DNA from: Actinoplanes lobatus
Lineage (GTDB): Bacteria > Actinomycetota > Actinomycetes > Mycobacteriales > Micromonosporaceae
DNA: 64,000 nucleotides
Direction: 5' to 3'
Assembly (NCBI RefSeq): GCF_014205215.1
Contig: NZ_JACHNC010000001.1
Location: forward strand, 5,886,501 to 5,950,500
The notes beneath the pieces are model-generated. The model had not been told where the DNA came from. It saw only the letters and a list, made by a program, of their open reading frames with translations, and ran no database searches. Each line of letters opens with the position of its first letter. The stretch's first letter is position 1. Position numbers and translations under genes: made by a program. This document shows positions 33,519-42,005 of the stretch, in pieces.

Positions 33519-34439
33519 TCACGGGGTCAGGACGACCTTGCCGAGAGTGTGGCGGCGCTCCAGGTGCCGGTAGGCGTCGGCGACCCGGTCCAGCGGGTAG
33601 ACCGCCTCCACCGGAATGTCCAGGTCGCCCCGGGCGTGCAGGGCGGCCAGGTCGGCGAGCACCTCGGGAACGGACACGTGGTTGCTGCCCCGCGCGTGGA
33701 CGCCGTGCTCCCGGGCGGCCGTGAAATCGGCCAGCGTGTTGATCCGCTCGGGGCGCACACCCAGGGACAGGGCCAGCTCCACGTAGGGCGCGCCGAACGC
33801 GTCGATGAACGCGTCGACCCGGCCGCCGGAGGTCTCCTTGATCCGCTGCTCGACACCGTCGCCGTACGCGACCGGGACGATGCCGTGGTCGCGCAGCCAG
33901 TCGTGGTGTGCCGGCCCGGCCAGGCCGATCACGATCGCGCCGGTGAACCTGGCCAGCTGGGTGGCGAGGGAGCCGACGCCGCCGGCCGCGTTCGCCACCA
34001 CGACGGTGTCACCGGAAACCGGGGCCACGGCATGGACCGCGGCGTACGCGGCGGCGCCCGCGGTGGGCAGGGCGCCCGCCACCTCCCACCCGACCCCGGC
34101 CGGACGGGCGGCCAGTTGGGCGGCCGGCACGATGACGTGCTCAGCATGCGTGCCGGGAACGGAGGTGAGGCCGATCACCTCGTCGCCGTCGGCGAAGCCG
34201 GTGACCCCGGCCCCGACAAACCTGACCACACCGGCCACGTCCTTGCCCTGCCGGGCCGGGAAGGTGGTCGGATAGACCGCCTCGAGGAACCCGCCGCGGA
34301 TGGCGGACTCGACCGGGTTCAGGCCCGCGGCACGAACCTCCACCAGCACCTCGCCCTCGCCGGGGTCACCCGGCTCGGCGGTGATCACCTCCAGGACGTC
34401 GGTTCCGCCGAACCGGGTGAAGCTGACAGCTCGTGACAT
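33519..34439 (-). CDS. Zinc-independent MDR-family quinone oxidoreductase-like protein
   Basis: 306 aa medium-chain dehydrogenase/reductase. Catalytic-domain start GGTDVLEVITAEPGDPGEGEVLVEVRAAGLNPVE is typical of QOR-like enzymes without structural zinc; the Rossmann motif is VVANAAGGVGSLATQLAR, and the end HLERRHTLGKVVLTP is the family C-terminus. It would reduce quinones or enones with NADPH. Divergent from an MmyB-type regulator, with a palindrome in the control region. Confidence 0.9.
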   Translation of the reverse strand: MSRAVSFTRFGGTDVLEVITAEPGDPGEGEVLVEVRAAGLNPVESAIRGGFLEAVYPTTFPARQGKDVAGVVRFVGAGVTGFADGDEVIGLTSVPGTHAEHVIVPAAQLAARPAGVGWEVAGALPTAGAAAYAAVHAVAPVSGDTVVVANAAGGVGSLATQLARFTGAIVIGLAGPAHHDWLRDHGIVPVAYGDGVEQRIKETSGGRVDAFIDAFGAPYVELALSLGVRPERINTLADFTAAREHGVHARGSNHVSVPEVLADLAALHARGDLDIPVEAVYPLDRVADAYRHLERRHTLGKVVLTP

Positions 34440-34507
34440 CGGGCCGCTCCTTTGTGTGGATGTCGGGGACGGCTCGACTCTGGCAGCGTGCGGCCGGGCT
34501 GAGAATC

Positions 34508-34535
34508 GGATCGCTGTGCCTAGGACCAGCGATCC
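34508..34535. promoter_or_regulatory. 9-bp inverted repeat with TGCCTAGG centre, operator candidate
   Basis: Arms GGATCGCTG and CAGCGATCC flank TGCCTAGGAC. It lies 27 bases before the regulator start and 69 before the oxidoreductase start. The TGCCTAGG core recurs at 36657 in the equivalent position of a second module. Confidence 0.6.
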
Positions 34536-34561
34536 ATGGCTATGGCCTGGGGCCGCGCGGG

Positions 34562-35491
34562 ATGATGGCCGGCATGAATCGCCGTGAACTCGCCGACTTC
34601 CTTCGCCGTAGCAGGGAGCGGCTCAAACCCTCCGATGTGGGCCTTGCCGACGACGGCCGCCGTCGCACGCCAGGGCTGCGCCGCGAGGAGGTGGCGATGC
34701 TCGCCGCGATGTCCGCCGACTACTACATGCGCCTCGAACAGGCGCGCGGTCCACAACCGTCGACGCAGGTGCTGGCCCCGCTGGCCCGCGCGTTGCGGTT
34801 GTCCGAGGACGAGCGCGACCATCTTTACCTGCTCGCCGGTCACCGCCCACCCGCCGGGCGGCAGGCGGGCGATCGTGTCCGGCCCGGTCTGCTGTTCCTG
34901 CTCGACCGGCTCGTCGACACCCCGGCGCAGATCCTCACCGACATCGGCGACCTGCTGGAGCAGAACAGCCTGGCCGAGGCGCTGTTCGGAGGCGTCTGCC
35001 CGACCCGGCAGGAGGAGCGCAACATCGTCTGGCGGTGGTTCACCGACCCCGCCCACCGTGAGGAGTACCCGCCGGAGGACCGTGACCACTGGAGCCGGGT
35101 GCACGCCGCTGATCTGCGGGCCGCCGCGGCCCGGCGTGGCGATGACCCGGTGGTGTCCGACCTGGTGCGGCGGCTGCGGCAGGTCAGCGCCGAGTTCGAC
35201 GAGCTGTGGAGGCGGCACGAGGTCGGAGTGCGGCGCACCGGCAGGCTGCGGCTGAAACACCCGAGCGTCGGGCTGATCGACCTCGAGTGCGAGCAGTTGC
35301 TGTCCCCGGCGGAGGACCAGCACCTGATGCTCTACACCGCCCAGCCGGGCAGCCCCAACTTCGAGCAGCTGCGCCTGCTTCGCGTGCTCGGCGGTGAGCG
35401 CTTCGTTCAAGCTGCCGGCCCGGATCAGCCCGGCGGCAGCGTTGCGGCCGTGCACGGCCAGGCGGTCGCGTGGCTCGGCGGGATGGGGTAG
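34562..35491 (+). CDS. XRE-family regulator with MmyB-like ligand-binding domain
   Basis: 309 aa. The HTH region holds RRRTPGLRREEVAMLAAMS and YYMRLEQARGPQPS, the signature of the actinobacterial XRE/MmyB group; the C-terminal ~190 residues (VDTPAQILTDIGDLLEQNSLAEAL ...) form a PAS-like MmyB ligand pocket. ATG codons at 34562, 34565 and 34574 are all possible; MNRRELADFLRRSR (34574) is the usual family start. It likely represses the divergent oxidoreductase gene in response to its substrate. Confidence 0.88.
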   Translation: MMAGMNRRELADFLRRSRERLKPSDVGLADDGRRRTPGLRREEVAMLAAMSADYYMRLEQARGPQPSTQVLAPLARALRLSEDERDHLYLLAGHRPPAGRQAGDRVRPGLLFLLDRLVDTPAQILTDIGDLLEQNSLAEALFGGVCPTRQEERNIVWRWFTDPAHREEYPPEDRDHWSRVHAADLRAAAARRGDDPVVSDLVRRLRQVSAEFDELWRRHEVGVRRTGRLRLKHPSVGLIDLECEQLLSPAEDQHLMLYTAQPGSPNFEQLRLLRVLGGERFVQAAGPDQPGGSVAAVHGQAVAWLGGMG

Positions 35492-35553
35492 CCGTGCCCA
35501 CGGCGGCGGCCGCCGGCCGCGGGCCGGTCACGGTCAGCTTGGGCTGGTCGCGG

Positions 35554-36609
35554 TCAGGGCCGGCTGGGGCCGGAGCCCGCCCCGGCCGTGACGATCGCGG
35601 CCGCCACCTCGTCCAGGTCGGCGTCGGTCAGGGTGAGAGCCGCCGCGGGGAGCCATCCGGCGATCTGCTCCGGGCGCCGGGCACCGACGATCGCACCGGT
35701 CACCCCGGGCCAGGCCAGCGTCCAGGCGACGGCCGCCGCCGCCACCGGGACGCCGTGCCGGGCGGCCACCCGCCGCAGGGCCTCGACCACCAGCAGGTTG
35801 CTGTCCAGGCGTGCGGTGAAGTCGGGATGCCCGCGCCGCCAGTCGTTCTCCGGCAGCGCCGCCACCCGCGCCGCGTCGAAGGCGCCGGTCAGCAGACCGG
35901 AGTGCATCGGCTGGTAGGCGATGACCCCGGTGCCGTGGCCGGCTGCCCAGGCGATCTCGTCGGCCGACTGCCGGGCCAGCGCCGAGAAGGGCGGCTGGAT
36001 CGCGTCCACGTGCGCCACCTTCTCGGCCCGTCGCAGGTCGTCGACGCCGTGGTTGGACAGGCCGATGGCCCGGACTTTGCCTTCCTGCCGCAGGTCGGCC
36101 ATGGTCTGCCAGTAATCCTCCATCGGGGTGGCACCGACCGGCTCGGAGCCGGGATCGTCGCCGAAGGCCAGCAGCCGGCCGTCGCCGGGCCAGTGCACCT
36201 GGTAGAGGTCGATGTGGTCGACGCCGAGCCGGATCAGCGAACCCTCCAGCTCACGGCGCACACTCGCGGCGGTCATCAGCTTGCGCGGGGGCATGTGGCG
36301 CTGCCGCGGATCGTCCCAGACCAGGCCGGCCTTGGTGAACAGATAGGGACGGTCGCGCTCCGGAAGGCCGGCCACGGCCCGGCCGACGATCCGCTCGGAG
36401 TGGCCCAGCCCATAGGCGGCGGCGGTGTCGATCCAGTTCACCCCGGACTCGACGGCCCGGTGGATGGTGGCGATCGAGTCGGCGTCGTCCTGCGGGCCCC
36501 AGGCGTACTCCCAGTCGCTGCCGCCCATCACCCAGGCCCCGAGGCCGGTGGCGGACAACTCCATCCCCGTCGCGCCGAGCGGATAAGTGGGCACAGTGGA
36601 ATCGGTCAT
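35554..36609 (-). CDS. Aldo/keto reductase
   Basis: 351 aa (beta/alpha)8 reductase. Catalytic tetrad in NWIDTAAAYGLGHSE (Asp, Tyr), YLFTKAGL (Lys) and YQVHWPGD (His); cofactor-site IGLSNHGVDDL and the C-terminal GAIVGARRPEQIAGW. It reduces aldehydes or sugars with NADPH. ATG 36609 is preferred over the much longer frame, which would overlap the divergent regulator. Convergent with one MmyB-type regulator and divergent from another. Confidence 0.92.
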   Translation of the reverse strand: MTDSTVPTYPLGATGMELSATGLGAWVMGGSDWEYAWGPQDDADSIATIHRAVESGVNWIDTAAAYGLGHSERIVGRAVAGLPERDRPYLFTKAGLVWDDPRQRHMPPRKLMTAASVRRELEGSLIRLGVDHIDLYQVHWPGDGRLLAFGDDPGSEPVGATPMEDYWQTMADLRQEGKVRAIGLSNHGVDDLRRAEKVAHVDAIQPPFSALARQSADEIAWAAGHGTGVIAYQPMHSGLLTGAFDAARVAALPENDWRRGHPDFTARLDSNLLVVEALRRVAARHGVPVAAAAVAWTLAWPGVTGAIVGARRPEQIAGWLPAAALTLTDADLDEVAAAIVTAGAGSGPSRP

Positions 36610-36652
36610 GCCGGTAACCCTCCCCGGGCCTTCCGAGCACAGCCAGGAGCGT

Positions 36653-36685
36653 GCGCTGCCTAGGCACGGCATGACCAGGCAGCGC
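36653..36685. promoter_or_regulatory. Palindrome TGCCTAGGCA within a longer inverted repeat, operator candidate
   Basis: TGCCTAGGCA (36657-36666) is a perfect palindrome; GCGCTGCC (36653-36660) and GGCAGCGC (36678-36685) add a wider inverted repeat. It sits between the aldo/keto reductase and its divergent regulator. Confidence 0.55.
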
Positions 36686-36711
36686 CCGCGCCCGCACGGA
36701 ATACTGGCGAC

Positions 36712-37569
36712 ATGACCTTGGAACGGCGTACCGAGTTGGGTAAGTTCCTCCGGTCCCGGCGCGCCCGGTTGAGCCCGGACGAACTCGGTCTGCCCCGCGA
36801 CACCGGTCAGCGCCGGGTCCCGGGTCTGCGGCGGGAGGAACTGGCCCGGCTCGCCGGGGTGAGCGTCGACCATTACGTTCGCCTCGAACAGGGCCGCAGC
36901 CTGCACTTCTCCGCGGCCGTGCTGGACGCGGTCGCCCGTGCCCTGCGCCTCGACCCGCTGGAGCGCGACCACCTCTACCGGCTGGCCCGGCCGCACACCG
37001 ATCCGGGACCAGCGCGGCCCGAGCAGGTCCGGCCAGGTCTGCTGCGGCTGCTGGCGTCGGTGCCGGATGTCCCGGCCTACATCATCGGCCGGGACACCGA
37101 CGTGCTGGCCTGGAATGATCTCGCCGCCGCCCTGCTCACCGATTTCGGCGCCCTCGACCCCGGTCAGCGCAACCTGGCCCGGCTGATCGTTCTCGACGAG
37201 GGCATGCGCAACCTCTACGCCGACTGGCCCGCCAAACTCCGCGACGTCACCTCCTACCTCCGGTTCGGCGGGGCGAGGCACCTGGACGACCCGAAGACCC
37301 GGGCGCTGGTCGACGAGCTCTGCGCGGCCAGCCCTGACTTCCGCGCGGCCTGGACCGCGCACGACATCAAAGACAAAACCCATGGCGGGTACGCCTACCG
37401 GCACCCGATCGTCGGCGAACTGGAACTGGGGTTCGAGACGCTGCGGCTGCCCGACGACCCGGACCAGGCACTGGTCGTCCACACCGTTGAGGACGGCTCG
37501 CCCTCGCAGACCGCGCTGCGGTTGCTCGCCGCGTGGGCCACCGAGCCGGCCCGCCCACCGGCACGCTGA
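36712..37569 (+). CDS. XRE-family regulator with MmyB-like ligand-binding domain
   Basis: 285 aa. HTH with QRRVPGLRREELARLAGVS and YVRLEQGRSLHFS, then the MmyB domain with VPAYIIGRDTDVLAWNDLAAALL, RNLARLIVLDEGMRNLYADW and HPIVGELELGFETLRLP. Same architecture and position relative to an oxidoreductase as the regulator at 34562, but clearly different sequence. It probably controls the divergent aldo/keto reductase. Confidence 0.92.
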   Translation: MTLERRTELGKFLRSRRARLSPDELGLPRDTGQRRVPGLRREELARLAGVSVDHYVRLEQGRSLHFSAAVLDAVARALRLDPLERDHLYRLARPHTDPGPARPEQVRPGLLRLLASVPDVPAYIIGRDTDVLAWNDLAAALLTDFGALDPGQRNLARLIVLDEGMRNLYADWPAKLRDVTSYLRFGGARHLDDPKTRALVDELCAASPDFRAAWTAHDIKDKTHGGYAYRHPIVGELELGFETLRLPDDPDQALVVHTVEDGSPSQTALRLLAAWATEPARPPAR

Positions 37570-37800
37570 GGCCCCCCACCAGACGGCCCGGTGACCGTCG
37601 TCTCTGGAATGAGGGGAGGCAGGAAGCGCGCCGGGCCGCTAGGATCGTGATCGGGCGGAGCGCCCGCCCGAGCCTCGTGTGGCTGCCCACGTCGACCATG
37701 GATGTGGCCAAGAGTCTTCGACTCAGCGCGTTCTGTTCCGCTGCGGTGCGCTGATGTGCCGTCCGTCTTGCGGGTGACGTGGGTGCCCGTCGAGGGCGTG

Positions 37801-40140
37801 ATGGTCATGTTCGAAAGATTCACCGACCGGGCTCGTCGGGTTGTCGTCTTCGCGCAGGAAGAGGCGCGGATGCTCAACCACAACCACATCGGCACGGAAC
37901 ATCTCCTGCTGGGTCTGACCCGCCAGCGCGAGGGCGTCGCCGCGATGGTCCTGGAGCGTCTCGGTGTCTCGCTGGAGGCGGTGCGGCAGCAGGTCGAGGA
38001 GGTCATCGGCCAGGGCCAGGAGCCATCGGGCGGGCACATCCCGTTCACCCCGCGGGCCAAGAAGGTTCTGGAGACATCGCTGCGGGAGGCGCTTCAGCTC
38101 GGCCACAACTACATCGGCACCGAGCACCTCCTGCTCGGGCTGACTCGTGAGGGCGACGGTGTGGCGGCCCAGGTGCTGGACAGGATGGGCGCCGACCGCG
38201 ATCAGGTGCGCCGGCAGGTCGTCCAGTCGGTGACCGGCGCCGGTTTCGGCCGCGAGCCGGAGGAGGGCCGGCCGTCGGGCGTCGCGGCGGTGTCGCCGGT
38301 GCTGGACCAGTTCGGGCGCAACCTGACCCAGGCCGCCCGGGAGGGCAAACTCGACCCGGTCATCGGGCGGGAGAGTGAGATCGAGCGGGTCATGCAGGTG
38401 CTGTCCCGTCGGCGCAAGAACAATCCGGTGCTGATCGGCGAGCCGGGGGTCGGCAAGACCGCCGTGGTGGAGGGCCTGTCCCAGTCCATCGTCAAGGGCG
38501 AGGTGCCCGAGACGCTGAAAGACAAACAGCTGTACACGCTGGATCTCGGCGCGTTGGTGGCAGGCTCCCGCTATCGCGGCGACTTCGAGGAGCGCTTGAA
38601 GAAGGTGCTCAAGGAGATCCGGGTGCGTGGCGACGTCATCCTGTTCATCGACGAGATCCACAACCTGGTGGGCGCGGGCGCCGCCGAGGGTGCGATCGAC
38701 GCCGCCTCGATCCTGAAACCGATGCTGGCCCGCGGCGAGTTGCAGACCGTCGGGGCGACGACCAGCGACGAGTGGCGTAAGTATGTGGAGAAGGACGGGG
38801 CGCTGGAGCGGCGTTTCCAGCCGATCGTGGTGGGTGAGCCGTCGCTGGCGCACACCATCGGGATCCTCAAGGGTCTGCGCGCCCGCTATGAGGCCCATCA
38901 TCGGGTCACGTTCACCGACGCGGCGCTGGTCGCGGCCGCGACTCTGGCCGACCGGTACATCTCGGACCGGTTCCTGCCGGACAAGGCGATCGACCTGATC
39001 GACGAGGCCGGCGCCCGGATGCGGATCCGCCGTCTGAGCACGCCACCCGAGCGGCTCGCCTTCCCGGACGTGGTTTCCGAGATCGATGACGAGCAGATCG
39101 CCGAGGTGCTGGGCAACTGGACCGGCATTCCGGTCCACCGGTTGACCGAGGAGGAGACGACCCGCCTGCTGGGCATGGAGGACGAGTTGCACAAGCGCGT
39201 CATCGGCCAGGACGAGCCGGTGCGGGCCGTCTCGAGGGCAATCCGGCGGACCCGGGCCGGATTGAAGGATCCGAAGCGCCCCTCCGGTTCGTTCATTTTC
39301 GCGGGCCCGTCCGGCGTGGGTAAGACGGAGCTGTCCAAGGCGCTCGCCGAGTTCCTGTTCGGTTCCGAGGATGCGCTGATCCAGCTGGACATGTCCGAGT
39401 TCCACGACCGTTACACGGTGTCCCGCCTGGTCGGTGCGCCTCCCGGTTACGTGGGTTACGACGAGGGTGGCCAGCTGACCGAGAAGGTGCGGCGCAAGCC
39501 GTTCTCGGTGGTGCTGTTCGACGAGATCGAGAAGGCGCACCCGGATGTGTTCAACACGCTTCTGCAGATCCTGGAGGACGGTCGGCTGACCGACGGTCAG
39601 GGCCGGATCGTGGACTTCAAGAACACGGTCATCATCCTGACCACCAACCTCGGCACGCGGGATGTGGCGAAGGCGGTGTCGCTGGGCTTCCAGGCGTCGG
39701 AGGCCGAGGAGTCGTCGTACGAGCGGATGAAGATCAAGGTCAACGACGAGCTGAAGCAGCACTTCCGCCCGGAGTTCCTGAACCGTATCGATGACACGAT
39801 CGTCTTCCACCAGCTGCGGGAGGCGGAGATCCTGCAGATCGTCGACATCTTCACGGCGCGGATCGAGGGCCAGCTCCGGAACAAGGACATGGGTCTGGAG
39901 CTGACCGACAACGCCAAGAAGTATCTGGCGGCCAAGGGCTTCGACCCGGTGCTCGGCGCCCGTCCGCTGCGCCGGACCATCCAGCGCGAGTTGGAGGACA
40001 CGCTGTCCGAGCAGATCCTCTTCAACGAGCTGCGCCCCGGCCAGATCGTCGCGGTGGACTACGACGACGATCGGGCCGGGCTGGTCTTCCGCAGCGCGGC
40101 TCCCATCGAGTCAGTGGGGGAGGAGCTCCTGCCCGGCTAA
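37801..40140 (+). CDS. clpC: ClpC-type AAA+ unfoldase lacking the middle (M/UVR) domain
   Basis: 779 aa from ATG 37801 (or 37807, matching the usual [13 protein letters not shown] start). Two Clp_N repeats (each with [13 protein letters not shown] / [13 protein letters not shown]), D1 with Walker A GEPGVGKT and Walker [14 protein letters not shown]2 with GPSGVGKT and [11 protein letters not shown], and the LGF tripeptide of the ClpP-docking loop (SLGFQ). In canonical ClpC a ~56-residue coiled coil lies between MRIRRM.(APP) and [15 protein letters not shown]; here [16 protein letters not shown] runs straight into [15 protein letters not shown] (residues about 407-437). It should feed ClpP but without M-domain adaptor binding or self-inhibition. 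The 3' end overlaps a convergent gene by 30 bases. Confidence 0.93.
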   Translation: MVMFERFTDRARRVVVFAQEEARMLNHNHIGTEHLLLGLTRQREGVAAMVLERLGVSLEAVRQQVEEVIGQGQEPSGGHIPFTPRAKKVLETSLREALQLGHNYIGTEHLLLGLTREGDGVAAQVLDRMGADRDQVRRQVVQSVTGAGFGREPEEGRPSGVAAVSPVLDQFGRNLTQAAREGKLDPVIGRESEIERVMQVLSRRRKNNPVLIGEPGVGKTAVVEGLSQSIVKGEVPETLKDKQLYTLDLGALVAGSRYRGDFEERLKKVLKEIRVRGDVILFIDEIHNLVGAGAAEGAIDAASILKPMLARGELQTVGATTSDEWRKYVEKDGALERRFQPIVVGEPSLAHTIGILKGLRARYEAHHRVTFTDAALVAAATLADRYISDRFLPDKAIDLIDEAGARMRIRRLSTPPERLAFPDVVSEIDDEQIAEVLGNWTGIPVHRLTEEETTRLLGMEDELHKRVIGQDEPVRAVSRAIRRTRAGLKDPKRPSGSFIFAGPSGVGKTELSKALAEFLFGSEDALIQLDMSEFHDRYTVSRLVGAPPGYVGYDEGGQLTEKVRRKPFSVVLFDEIEKAHPDVFNTLLQILEDGRLTDGQGRIVDFKNTVIILTTNLGTRDVAKAVSLGFQASEAEESSYERMKIKVNDELKQHFRPEFLNRIDDTIVFHQLREAEILQIVDIFTARIEGQLRNKDMGLELTDNAKKYLAAKGFDPVLGARPLRRTIQRELEDTLSEQILFNELRPGQIVAVDYDDDRAGLVFRSAAPIESVGEELLPG

Positions 40141-41001
40141 CACCACCAGGTCGTGGGGCGCCATCGTCAGCGTGTGGCCGGACCGCTCCCGGCGGACCCG
40201 GTAGGCCACCGGCGGACCAGCGGCGCCCCACACCGCGCCGACGATCATGGCACGCAGCCCCTGATAGGGCCCGGTCAGCAACCGGACCTGCGTGCCGGGG
40301 GCGTGGCCGTCGTCGGCGACCATCAGCACCGCGTCGAGCGTCTGCGCCACGCCGGCGACCGGCGCCTCCGGGTGCGCCGCCCACAGGACCTGGCTCAGCG
40401 CGGCCAGCCGGATGCCGACCTGCCGCATGTGCCAGTCGGCGCCGTCACGGCTGGCGGCCACGGCGCGCTCCAGGACCGGCCACAGCTCGTCCGGCTCCCG
40501 GTCGAGCAGCGCGCGTGCCGCCCGGTCCAGAGCGGCGCACTCCATGTCGACAGTGGTCTCCTCGCCCATCTCGGCCACCCAGGCCAGGAAACCGGGCTCC
40601 GGCAGCAGTGCCGGTGACTCGAAGACGACCGCCATGTACAGCATCGACAGCAGCTCGGCGCGGTCCTCGCCGTGGTAGAGCGACCCGGTCGACGGGAACC
40701 GCTCGACCAGATGCTGCGCCCGGCCGTCCGGCAGCAACGCGGCCCGCCGGGTGTCGTCCAGCCGCTCCTCGAAAGACCACCGGGCGCGGGCCTCGATGAG
40801 ACGCTGCCGCTGTTCGTCACCGGTGAACGGATAGATGGTGCGGCCGCTGCCGGCCACGGTCTCGCCCGGCCGCAGGCCGCTCGCCTCCAGTTGGCGGGCG
40901 GCAACCGAATACCGCACACCGGTCAGGGCGGCCTGGGCGCGAATGGCCCGCTTGCGGGCCCGGCCCTGCCGGGGAGTCCGCCGGGGATGCTTCTCAACCA
41001 T
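40111..41001 (-). CDS. Hypothetical protein with basic N-terminus and KOW-like C-terminal segment
   Basis: 296 aa. N-terminus HPRRTPRQGRARKRAIRAQAALTGVRYSVAARQ is highly basic and could bind nucleic acid; the middle is helical (ALDRAARALLDREPDELWPVLERAV); the end APGTQVRLLTGPYQGLRAMIVGAVWG resembles a KOW motif. ATG 41001 starts the conserved-looking part; upstream frame is repeat-rich. No named family recognised. Convergent with clpC and overlapping its last 30 bases. Confidence 0.65.
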   Translation of the reverse strand: MVEKHPRRTPRQGRARKRAIRAQAALTGVRYSVAARQLEASGLRPGETVAGSGRTIYPFTGDEQRQRLIEARARWSFEERLDDTRRAALLPDGRAQHLVERFPSTGSLYHGEDRAELLSMLYMAVVFESPALLPEPGFLAWVAEMGEETTVDMECAALDRAARALLDREPDELWPVLERAVAASRDGADWHMRQVGIRLAALSQVLWAAHPEAPVAGVAQTLDAVLMVADDGHAPGTQVRLLTGPYQGLRAMIVGAVWGAAGPPVAYRVRRERSGHTLTMAPHDLVVLAGQELLPH

Positions 41002-41227
41002 GGTCGTCTCCGGAGCAGTCCCACGCCCTGCGCGGACGGGCGACATAACGGCGCCGGGGCAGGATCCAACGGCGCTGAGTCGCGGACTCTTGGCCCCTGA
41101 TGGGCAACCGGGCGTGGGCCGGCCACCCGTGGGCTCGGGCGGGCGCACCGCCTGCCATGAATCATATCTACGCCCGTCCGGCGCCGCCGCCCCGCGCCAC
41201 CGTTCCGCAGACCCCCGCGCTGCCCGT

Positions 41228-41337
41228 CCGCCTGCCCCGCGCTGCTTGTCCGTCTTCCTCCGCGCTGCCGTACTGCATGGTTCCGCGCCGCCGTTCCGCC
41301 TGCCCCGCGCTGCCTGTCCGTCTTCCTCCGCGCTGCC
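41228..41337. repeat. 42-bp direct repeat pair, period 68
   Basis: Copies at 41228-41269 and 41296-41337, one mismatch (CTTGTCC versus CCTGTCC). Reading frame is not preserved by the 68-bp period, so it is not a coding repeat. Confidence 0.85.
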
Positions 41338-41960
41338 CGTCCGCATATCCCCGTACTGCCGTTCCGTGCCCTCGTGATGCCCCCCGCGCGGGCCGGCCGA
41401 TGCATCCGGGTCCGGCGGCAGAAAGTAGGGAGTCGCCCGGAACGTCCCGGCGACGCCCTTCGCGACCAACCGACCAAGAACTGGTGTGCCGAAGGTCGGC
41501 GCCACCTCGTGCGACAGGGAGTTGCGGGCGGTCAGATCAAGATCAAGACATGGGGGTACGCGATAAGGGCGCTCAAACTCACGACGGCCGCCATCCTGGC
41601 GCTGGGCCGTCTCCGGGTGCGGCGGTGGTGATGCGGCCGTGCCCTGTTCGGCTATCGACCCGGTTCGCGGCGCCGGGAGATCACCGTCGTTTTCGCGACT
41701 GGTCCTGGTAGGGGCGGTCGCCTGGAGATCCTCAACGAGGGCCCCGAGCGGGTGACCGTCCGGGTTTTTTGAACCGGCCGGATGGAGGCGATGACCCGAA
41801 TCCGTTGATCGGCGTCGAGCGCACGGTCAGCGGCGCTCTCGATCGGCCACTCGGTGATCGGCGGGTTGTCGGCCAGCACGGCGTGGTGATCCCTCCAGGA
41901 TGGCTCACGCCTCGGTGCATATGTTGACGAATGTCGATGTAACTGTTTGCATGGCAACGC

Positions 41961-41976
41961 GGTAAAACGATTCACC
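41961..41976. promoter_or_regulatory. LacI-type operator candidate before the acetylesterase gene
   Basis: GGTAAAACGATTCACC has near-symmetric arms GGTAAA/TTCACC around a central CG, as LacI-family sites do. It lies just downstream of a possible promoter (TTGACG 41924-41929, TTGCAT 41947-41952, spacer 17). Confidence 0.5.
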
Positions 41977-42005
41977 GTCTGCGTCATCCGTCAGAAGGAG
42001 AACCG

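Larger units (their letters stand above)
41002..42005. other. ~1-kb gap with direct repeats, no confident gene
   Basis: Contains two 42-bp repeats differing at one base (41228-41269 and 41296-41337, beginning CCGCCTGCCCCGCGCTGC) and further CGCGCTGCC fragments around them. Short frames at 41374-41631 and 41652-41987 have no recognisable domain. The last 90 bases hold the promoter region of the acetylesterase gene. Confidence 0.55.

Noticed and set aside
37700..37800. ClgR- or HspR-type operator before clpC
   Set aside because: GTTCCGCTGCGGTGCGC has some resemblance to a ClgR site, but the match is too poor to support a feature.
37723..39810. Long minus-strand frame opposite clpC
   Set aside because: Antisense to a highly conserved AAA+ gene; no domain.
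41374..41631. Small protein ending in a hydrophobic basic helix (KTWGYAIRALKLTTAAILAL)
   Set aside because: Codon use of the last 30 codons is gene-like, but there is no convincing start or ribosome site and the first half is repeat sequence; kept only as a weak possibility.
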